From: Thermomicrobiales bacterium
GTDB taxonomy: Bacteria > Chloroflexota > Chloroflexia > Thermomicrobiales > UBA6265
Length of the DNA stretch: 10,335 nt
Direction of reading: 5' to 3'
Assembly (NCBI GenBank): GCA_025928535.1
Contig: JAICJJ010000051.1
Span: 1-10,335, forward strand
Below the pieces are notes generated by a model, which had not been told where the DNA came from, ran no database searches, and saw only the letters and a list, made by a program, of their open reading frames with translations. Positions 5,725 through 10,335 of this stretch are shown here, piece after piece. The position numbers and the translations under genes are program-made. The stretch's first letter is position 1; every line of letters begins with the position of its first letter.

Positions 5725-6963
5725 TCAGGGCGCGGGTTGAAGATAGGCGCGCGCGACCCAGCCAGTTTGTCCATCGACCTGCGCCGAGACGTAGTCGCCG
5801 ACGGTGTCGCCCAGGAGGTCGATCGTCGTGCCGGCCGGAATCACGATCAGCACGTCGGCATCTTCCGACGGCCCTGCGCGCAAGTTGAGATCAGCCGTGG
5901 TGACGGCGGACGATCCGAGCGCCACGCCGGCTTGCGGCGTCGCTGGTTGCGCGGCCGCCGTTGGCGCCGGCGGTGGGGCGCCCGGCTGGGTCGGCGCGGC
6001 GGTCGCAACCACGACCGCTTCGTTCTCGGACGTCGCCACCGGCGGCGCGGCGGTGGCCGGGACCGCAGTCGCGGTTGGCGCGGGCGCCGGCGTCGTCGCC
6101 CCGATTTCTTCGACCGCGGGCGTCGCTGCCGCGGCGGCGACCGGCGACGGCGCGGGAACCGGGGTGCCGGGCGCAACGCCCGAACCGGCCTGGAAATGGG
6201 CGGCGATCGTTTCCGGCGAGAGCGCCTGATTGTAGATCGCGACTTCGTCGATGACCCCAACGAGCCCATTGCTGCCGTCGGAGCGCGCCCCGATCCGCAG
6301 CGGGTAGGGAGTATCGAGCAATTCGCGCGTGGCGGCGCCTTCCGCCGCCGGCGCCCCATCGACGAAGACCCGAAGCGACGAACCGTCGTAGGTCGCGACG
6401 ATGTAGTGGATCTCGCCGGACGCAAGCGGATTGGGCGTCGTCAGCGCGTCGGGCTTGCCGTCGCGCCAGCGCTCGACGCCGAGGCGGCCAGAGGTGGCGT
6501 TGAGATAGATGAGAAAGCCTTGCCGCTGGCCGGCGTCGTCGATGCCTTCTTTCGAAATGAGCCGCGGATACGGTTCGGTCTGCTCGTCGATCCTCGTCCA
6601 GAGTTCGAAGGTGAATGGTTGGACGCCGGGCGCGTCGAGCGCGTCGCCGGCATCGACGGAGCCATCGCTGGTTCCGGGAAAGCCGGCGGCCGGATCGGGA
6701 TCGGTCGGGAGGAGCGAGGGCACGGCGCGGGCGACCGCGGCTCCATAGGTTGCGTCGTGACCGTGTCCGGATGCGTCGCGGGCGTTGCCAGTCGGCTCAT
6801 CCAGCCTCCACCAGGCGGCCAGGCCGGGCGTCGAGCGGACGGCGTCGGCGTAGGCGGAGGCGGGTTGCGCGGCCGGGGTGGCTTGCGCAGCGGGCGCCGC
6901 GCGCGAGGCGATCGGGAGCGCCAGCAGAGCGCCGAGGAGCATCACGACCGCCGCGCCTCGCAT
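5725..6963 (-). CDS. Secreted LamG (concanavalin A-like) plus SH3b protein
   Basis: This 412-residue protein has a signal peptide (hydrophobic 5-19, cleavage near 22-27) followed by AQATPAAQPAS. Residues 37-260 form a LamG-type jelly roll: LAAWWRLDEPTGNARDASGHGHDATYG, then FTFELWTRID, GQRQGFLIYLN, HYIVATYDGSSLRVFVDG, and VGVIDEVAIYNQALSPETIAAHF. Residues 263-346 are an Ala/Pro/Thr-rich linker (DNA 5926-6177). Residues 350-412 are a bacterial SH3 domain (LNLRAGPSEDADVLIVIPAGTTIDLL, then GWVARAYLQP). Both folds bind glycans or cell-wall material, so an exported surface or envelope-binding role is likely. No catalytic domain is present. GGAGG lies eight bases before the ATG. Whether the SH3b binds peptidoglycan here is inference. 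It runs in the same direction as the hydrolase but 147 bases away. Confidence 0.9.
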   Translation of the reverse strand: MRGAAVVMLLGALLALPIASRAAPAAQATPAAQPASAYADAVRSTPGLAAWWRLDEPTGNARDASGHGHDATYGAAVARAVPSLLPTDPDPAAGFPGTSDGSVDAGDALDAPGVQPFTFELWTRIDEQTEPYPRLISKEGIDDAGQRQGFLIYLNATSGRLGVERWRDGKPDALTTPNPLASGEIHYIVATYDGSSLRVFVDGAPAAEGAATRELLDTPYPLRIGARSDGSNGLVGVIDEVAIYNQALSPETIAAHFQAGSGVAPGTPVPAPSPVAAAAATPAVEEIGATTPAPAPTATAVPATAAPPVATSENEAVVVATAAPTQPGAPPPAPTAAAQPATPQAGVALGSSAVTTADLNLRAGPSEDADVLIVIPAGTTIDLLGDTVGDYVSAQVDGQTGWVARAYLQPAP

Positions 6964-7010
6964 TCAGACTGCCTCCTCTACGCCAAACGCGCGCCATTGC
7001 CATGGAGACC

Positions 7011-7039
7011 ATGGTAGCCCGTTTGGCCTGGGTTGTCGC
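7011..7039 (-). promoter_or_regulatory. Possible sigma70-type promoter for the LamG-SH3b gene
   Basis: On the minus strand GCGACA (7034-7039) is followed after exactly 17 bases by TACCAT (7011-7016). Each hexamer matches four of six consensus bases. Transcription would start near 7004, about 40 bases before the ATG at 6963. Spacing and position are good but the hexamers are only moderate. Confidence 0.38.
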
Positions 7040-7238
7040 GTGGTGTTTCGAGCGCCAGGAGACAGGATGCGCCGCCCGTTCGGACACCCGCTGTCACAAG
7101 CCGGAAGGGGCGGGTCCGAAACGCAAACGCGCGACCGGCCCGTTTATCGTCGTGGCGCAGCGACACAACTTTGAATTGAACAGACCAGGGACAATCGCGG
7201 CCAGCCGAGGGGACAACCGCCGATGCCGCGCATCCGGG

Positions 7239-7304
7239 TCAGAACGGCAAGACGACAATCACAAGGGCGACGAAGATGACGAACATCGCGATGCCGACAA
7301 CCAT
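7239..7304 (-). CDS. 21-residue hydrophobic single-helix membrane microprotein
   Basis: This ORF encodes 21 residues: MVVGIAMFVIF followed by VALVIVVLPF, then TGA. It is almost entirely Val, Ile, Phe, Leu, Met and Ala with one Gly and one Pro, the right length and composition for a single membrane-spanning helix. It has no charged residue and no soluble part. Support for it being real: GAGGAG (7310-7315 on this strand) lies five bases before the ATG, the same strong spacing seen for the neighbouring longer genes. It also lies in an otherwise gene-free gap, with a leader containing two perfect stem-loops and a -10-like TATGAT about 130 bases upstream. I do not recognise a family. Such peptides often modulate a membrane complex, but no partner can be named; the divergent MFS transporter is one candidate. 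It could also be a leader peptide or chance. Confidence 0.5.
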   Translation of the reverse strand: MVVGIAMFVIFVALVIVVLPF

Positions 7305-7340
7305 GGATGCTCCTCAGCAGCATTGCTTCAGGAAGGCCGA

Positions 7341-7393
7341 CGCCCCGGACGAAGCCGGGGCGCCGCGGGATGGGTGGTCCGATGGTGCGGACC
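7341..7393 (-). promoter_or_regulatory. Two stem-loops in the leader of the microprotein
   Basis: CGCCCCGG (7341-7348) pairs with CCGGGGCG (7355-7362) around a six-base loop. GGTCCG (7376-7381) pairs with CGGACC (7388-7393) around another six-base loop. Both stems are perfect and lie between the -10-like TATGAT (7439-7444) and the ribosome binding site (7310-7315). There is no T-run after either on the minus strand, so simple terminators are unlikely. Their role is unknown. Confidence 0.4.
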
Positions 7394-7438
7394 GAATCGC
7401 CGACCGGGAGGGAAGGGGAACCGATCGTCGACGCCTGC

Positions 7439-7496
7439 ATCATACGACCCGTGACGCCGCGTCACGGGTACCATTGGACCCATTCGGCGGTACGAT
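7439..7496. promoter_or_regulatory. Divergent promoter region with a 23-base palindrome (possible operator)
   Basis: ACCCGTGACG (7447-7456) and CGTCACGGGT (7460-7469) are perfect complements around CCG. Two bases away on the minus strand is TATGAT (7439-7444), five of six bases of a -10 element, pointing to the microprotein. On the plus strand TACGAT (7491-7496) points to the transporter gene. The palindrome would cover roughly -14 to -36 of the leftward promoter and lie just upstream of the rightward one. That is a typical place for a dimeric regulator, or the palindrome may be a hairpin in RNA. Neither -35 element is good. Confidence 0.42.
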
Positions 7497-7587
7497 GGTG
7501 CGTCGATTCGTGGGAGCATTCCTGAGGGGGCCGGCGGGTGGTCGCGGCCGGGGCGCGCCGGGTGGATCGGGACGAAACGGGAGCGGC

Positions 7588-8826
7588 ATGTCGGAGACTG
7601 CGTCTTCCTTGCGGGCACGCGTGCTGGCCAACGGTCCGCTGCGGATCTTGATGCTCGGCCATTTTTCGGTCGATATGTATGCGGGCGTGCTCCCGGTGCT
7701 GTACCCGCTCCTCATCGGCCGGTTTCAACTCGATCTGAAAACGCTCGGGTTGGTCGCGCTCGCCTACAGCGGCGGGTCGTCGGTATCGCAGCCCTTTTTC
7801 GGATTGATCGCCGACCGCTGGGGAACGCGCTTCACGGGCGCGGCGCTCGCCTGGACAGCCGTTCTGTTTTCGATCGTCGGATTCGCGCCCACCTTTCCGG
7901 CGTTGCTGGCGCTGGCCGGCCTGGCCGGCATCGGCTCGGGCGCTTTTCACCCGATGGGCGCGGTGACGGCCAGCGTGGTGATCGACGAGCGCTACCGCAA
8001 CGCGGCGATGTCGCTCTATACCTCGGCCGGCACCTTCGGCGTCGCGCTCGGACCGCTGGTCGGCGCGCTCTTGCTGGCGGCGCTCGGCCTCCACGGCACG
8101 GCCCTGATGATCGCGCCGGGGCTGATCGCCGCCGTCTCGTTGCTGCGCGTCATGCGGCGGCCCGATTTTCCCGCGCTGCGCCGTCGGGTCGGAGAGGCGA
8201 GCGCGTCCGGTCCGGTCGCGACCGGGGTGCTGGCGGTCATCGTCGGCGTGATGATGCTCCGATCGTGGACGATTTTCGGCTTGCAGTCGTTCATTCCGAC
8301 CTGGTACGCCGCGATGGGGTACGGGCCGGAGTTTTACGGGCCGCTGGCCACGGTCCTGGTGCTGGCGAACGCGATCGGCGCGGTCGGCGCCGGGACGCTG
8401 GCGGACCGGATCGGCCGCAAGACGGTGATCGTCGCCTCGGCGCTCTTTTCCGTGCCGACGATTCTCGTCTTCGCCCAATTTCCGGGTCCCTGGGCGTTTC
8501 TGACCGCCGCCGCGATCGGCTTGCTCGGCGCTTCGACGGCGCCGCTCCGCCTGGTGCTGGCCCAGCAGGTGATGGCGGGGCGCGCCGGGTTCGCTTCGGG
8601 ATTGATTCTCGGCCTCGGCTTCGTCACCGGCGCGATCGGCATTCCGATCATGGGCGCCATCGGAGATCAGTACGGGTTGCAAGACGCGATGCGGGCGTTG
8701 GCGCTCGTCGGCGCGTTCGCGGCGCTGCTGGCATTCTGGCTGCCGAGCGAAGATCGTGTGCGGCAGATTGTCGCCCGGCGGACGGCGCGGCCGAAGGTGG
8801 CGGCGCAGGTCGGAACGCTGGGGTAG
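7588..8826 (+). CDS. MFS transporter, fosmidomycin-resistance (Fsr)-like
   Basis: This 412-residue inner-membrane protein has about 12 hydrophobic helices in two halves split by a charged loop near 188-206. MLGHFSVDMYAGVLPVLYP (22-40) is the first helix pattern of the Fsr-like subgroup. GLIADRWGTRF (72-82) and GTLADRIGRKTV (269-280) are the two copies of MFS motif A. GSGAFHP (116-122) is a further hallmark of Fsr relatives. Family members export drugs or metabolites using the proton gradient; the substrate here is unknown. The ATG at 7588 is chosen because GGGAG (7579-7583) precedes it and the protein starts directly before the first helix. In-frame upstream ATGs, for example at 7495, would add a Gly/Arg-rich tail. 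The PLP enzyme gene follows 117 bases later on the same strand, so joint function is possible. Confidence 0.9.
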   Translation: MSETASSLRARVLANGPLRILMLGHFSVDMYAGVLPVLYPLLIGRFQLDLKTLGLVALAYSGGSSVSQPFFGLIADRWGTRFTGAALAWTAVLFSIVGFAPTFPALLALAGLAGIGSGAFHPMGAVTASVVIDERYRNAAMSLYTSAGTFGVALGPLVGALLLAALGLHGTALMIAPGLIAAVSLLRVMRRPDFPALRRRVGEASASGPVATGVLAVIVGVMMLRSWTIFGLQSFIPTWYAAMGYGPEFYGPLATVLVLANAIGAVGAGTLADRIGRKTVIVASALFSVPTILVFAQFPGPWAFLTAAAIGLLGASTAPLRLVLAQQVMAGRAGFASGLILGLGFVTGAIGIPIMGAIGDQYGLQDAMRALALVGAFAALLAFWLPSEDRVRQIVARRTARPKVAAQVGTLG

Positions 8827-8943
8827 GGGGCCATTCGGCGAACCGATTTCAGGCGACATATCCCCGCAAAGCACACCAAGCGATCGAGCGACCGCTGCGC
8901 GACAATCGGTGTGACGGTTGCGGCGCGGCGGGAGAGCGAGGCG

Positions 8944-10077
8944 ATGGGCATCTACGAAGAACTTGGCGTGCGGCGGATCATCAACGCGAACGCACGGTGG
9001 ACGGCGCTCGGCGGGTCGAAAATGCCGGAGCCGGTGCTCGCGGCCATGAACGAGGCGAGTGGCGCGTACGTCGATATGCACGAGTTGCAACGCGCGGTCG
9101 GACATCGCATCGCGGAACTGACCCGCAACGAAGGCGCGTTCATCACGACCGGCGCGGCCGCGGGTTTGGTCGTCAGCGTGCTGGCGGCGATGAACCGCGG
9201 CGATCTGACGACGATCGCCCAGGCGATCGAGGGACGAACGCCGGCGCGACACGAGGTGGTTATCCATCGCGCGCACCGCATTCCGTACGATCCGGCTGTG
9301 CGGCTGGCCGGAGCGCGCATGGTCGAGATCGGCAACGCGCTGCAGACGTTTCCCTGGGAACTCGAAGCGGCGATCGGCGAGGCGACGGCGGCGGTCCTCT
9401 TCGTCGCCGGCGAGCATCTCGCGCATGCTGCCTTGTCGCTCGTGCAGACCGTCGAAATCGCCCACGCGCGCGGCGTGCCGGTCATCGTCGATGCGGCGGC
9501 GCAATTGCCGCCGCCGGAAAATCTCTGGCGCTTCACGCGCGAACTTGGGGCCGATCTGGCGGTCTTCAGCGGCGGCAAGGATTTGCGCGGACCGCAGGCC
9601 AGCGGCCTGATCGTCGGCGCGGCCGAATGGATCGAAGCGTGCCGCGTCAATGGCTCGCCCTATCAACGTCTCGCCCGGCCGATGAAAGCGGGCAAGGAAG
9701 AAATGATCGGTCTCCTCGCCGCGATCAAAGTCTATCTGGCCGTCGATCACGCCGCGCGGGCGGCATGGTTCGAAGCGACCGTCCAGGACTGGATCGATGC
9801 GGTGGCCGGCTTGCCTGGAGTTGCGGCGAGCCGTCAATTTCCCGATGAAGCGGGGCAGCCCGCGCCGCGCGCCCACATTGCCGTCGATCCGGCGATTGTC
9901 GGGCTCACCGGAGCCGATCTCCATCGACGCCTCTGGGAAGGTGAACCGGGGATCGCGGTTGCGCTGGCGGGGCCGAACGCCGTGTCGCTGTCGCCAACCG
10001 TGCTTGACGGCGACGATCCGGCGATTGTCGGGCGGCGGCTGCGCGAGATCTTGGCGCCGGCGGCCGTCGCCGTCTGA
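8944..10077 (+). CDS. SelA/DgaE-like PLP-dependent enzyme (fold type I)
   Basis: This 377-residue enzyme resembles L-seryl-tRNA(Sec) selenium transferase relatives and D-glucosaminate-6-phosphate ammonia lyase. It opens GIYEELGVRRIINANARWT and LGGSKMPEPVLAAM, as those families do. FITTGAAAGLVVSV (66-79) is the cofactor phosphate-binding region. VIVDAAAQLPP (180-190) gives Asp183 for the pyridine nitrogen. VFSGGKDLRGPQASGLIVG (207-225) holds Lys212, the expected PLP lysine. RPMKAGKEEMIGLLAAI (245-261) is another family block. True SelA is about 460 residues with an extra N-terminal domain. That domain is absent here and no selenocysteine system is visible, so a catabolic lyase or racemase-like role is more likely. 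GGGAG (8930-8934) lies nine bases before the ATG at 8944; an in-frame ATG at 8911 is less favoured. Substrate unknown. The upstream transporter may be linked. Confidence 0.87.
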   Translation: MGIYEELGVRRIINANARWTALGGSKMPEPVLAAMNEASGAYVDMHELQRAVGHRIAELTRNEGAFITTGAAAGLVVSVLAAMNRGDLTTIAQAIEGRTPARHEVVIHRAHRIPYDPAVRLAGARMVEIGNALQTFPWELEAAIGEATAAVLFVAGEHLAHAALSLVQTVEIAHARGVPVIVDAAAQLPPPENLWRFTRELGADLAVFSGGKDLRGPQASGLIVGAAEWIEACRVNGSPYQRLARPMKAGKEEMIGLLAAIKVYLAVDHAARAAWFEATVQDWIDAVAGLPGVAASRQFPDEAGQPAPRAHIAVDPAIVGLTGADLHRRLWEGEPGIAVALAGPNAVSLSPTVLDGDDPAIVGRRLREILAPAAVAV

Positions 10078-10117
10078 GCGGCCGCCGCCAGTCCGCGCCA
10101 GACGCCATGACGAGGGG

Positions 10118-10335
10118 TCAGGCCGCGCCGTCGTACCGGGCGATGACCAGGCAGGCGTTTTGGCCGCCGAGGCCGAACGAATGCTTGGTCATGACCGCGA
10201 TGTCGGCCGGGCGCGCTTCGCCATGGACGATGTCGAGGTCGATCTCCGGATCGGGGTGGCGATAGTTGCGAGTCGGCGGGATCAGACCGTCGTCGATCGT
10301 CTTGATCGCGGCGATCGTTTCGATCGCGCCGGCCG
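10118..10335 (-). CDS. fabF: Beta-ketoacyl-ACP synthase II (FabF-type), C-terminal end (partial)
   Basis: The minus strand reads in frame from the window edge to a TGA at 10118-10120, giving 71 complete codons of a gene that starts beyond the window. The peptide includes AGAIETIAAIKTIDDGLIPPT, NYRHPDPEIDLDIVHGEARP and KHSFGLGGQNACLVIARYDG. These are the closing blocks of ketoacyl-ACP synthase II, including the GLIPPT turn and the SFGxGGxNA segment that lines the active site. FabF elongates fatty acyl chains by condensing acyl groups with malonyl-ACP in the cytoplasm. The residue before SFG is His where Asn is more common. The catalytic Cys and both His lie outside the window. It converges on the PLP enzyme with 40 bases between stops and no clear terminator there. 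Being edge-truncated, it has no start codon in view. Confidence 0.9.
   Translation of the reverse strand, partial: AGAIETIAAIKTIDDGLIPPTRNYRHPDPEIDLDIVHGEARPADIAVMTKHSFGLGGQNACLVIARYDGAA

Larger units (their letters stand above)
6964..7587. other. 624-base gap holding a microprotein, stem-loops and divergent promoter signals
   Basis: Itemised contents: promoter candidate 7011-7039, microprotein 7239-7304, leader stem-loops 7341-7393, palindrome with flanking -10-like hexamers 7439-7496. Between 7040 and 7238 I see no gene. That stretch has one imperfect repeat, GGGACAATCGC (around 7189-7199) and GGGACAACCGC (around 7210-7220), of no known meaning. Plus-strand reading frames here are shadows or in-frame extensions of the transporter gene. 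Confidence 0.6.

Noticed and set aside
4408..7017. Long plus-strand frames (4408-5595 and 5689-7017)
   Set aside because: They are antisense to the hydrolase and LamG-SH3b genes, whose domains are clear. The plus-strand products are low-complexity and Arg/Gly-rich.
7092..7118. TGTCACA at 7092-7098, a perfect ECF41 -35 element
   Set aside because: The bases 16 positions on are TCCG, not CGTC, and no gene starts suitably downstream on the plus strand.
8890..8916. Near-match to an ECF41 promoter on the minus strand (CGTCACA, 16 bases, GGTC)
   Set aside because: It differs in both elements and points leftwards into the end of the transporter gene, with no minus-strand gene to drive. Probably chance.
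7462..9924. 820-codon open frame on the minus strand
   Set aside because: It is antisense to both the MFS transporter and the PLP enzyme. The translation is Arg/Asp/His/Gln-rich without domains, the usual shadow frame in GC-rich genes.
1..10335. CRISPR arrays, tRNA or rRNA genes, insertion sequences, phage genes, toxin-antitoxin or defence systems
   Set aside because: No regularly spaced repeats, no tRNA-like fold, no transposase, integrase or nuclease frame, and no terminal inverted repeats were seen.

Overview
The window is GC-rich, densely packed bacterial DNA. Several things point to the Chloroflexi class Thermomicrobia or a close relative, though this rests on style of sequence and not on a marker gene. 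The secreted proteins begin their mature part with low-complexity 'QSATPA'-type stretches. An ECF41 sigma factor sits with its usual carboxymuconolactone decarboxylase and glyoxalase-fold partners. LamG and SH3b secreted proteins and an oligopeptide ABC transporter are also present.

Layout. The left edge (1-168, +) is the last 55 codons of an oligopeptide/dipeptide ABC transporter ATPase. A 266-base gap with a possible promoter leads to a small secreted SnoaL-like (NTF2-fold) protein (435-1025, +). It converges on a SigJ/ECF41-type sigma factor (1058-1933, -) that carries its own C-terminal SnoaL domain. Divergent from the sigma gene runs a co-directional group: an AhpD-like carboxymuconolactone decarboxylase (2074-2580), a VOC/glyoxalase-fold protein (2617-2961) and a flavin-type split-barrel protein (3045-3500). 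A near-consensus ECF41 promoter (1935-1961) lies between the sigma gene and the decarboxylase. A strong stem-loop (2979-3014) precedes the split-barrel gene.

The middle runs leftwards: a secreted protein made of two tandem SnoaL-like domains (3519-4580), a proline iminopeptidase-type alpha/beta hydrolase (4654-5577) and a secreted LamG plus SH3b protein (5725-6963). The 624-base gap that follows is not empty. It holds a previously untracked 21-residue hydrophobic microprotein with a canonical ribosome binding site (7239-7304, -), a structured leader, and a 23-base near-perfect palindrome between two divergent -10-like hexamers. To the right are an Fsr-like MFS transporter (7588-8826, +), a SelA/DgaE-like PLP enzyme (8944-10077, +) and the 3' end of a fabF-type ketoacyl-ACP synthase (10118-10335, -), cut by the window edge.

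How the genes work together. The best-supported unit is the ECF41 sigma factor with its divergent decarboxylase promoter. Four SnoaL-type domains occur within about 4.2 kb (two secreted proteins plus the regulatory tail of the sigma factor). That suggests, as inference only, a shared ligand class. The transporter and the PLP enzyme may act on a common small molecule, but no substrate can be read from the sequence.
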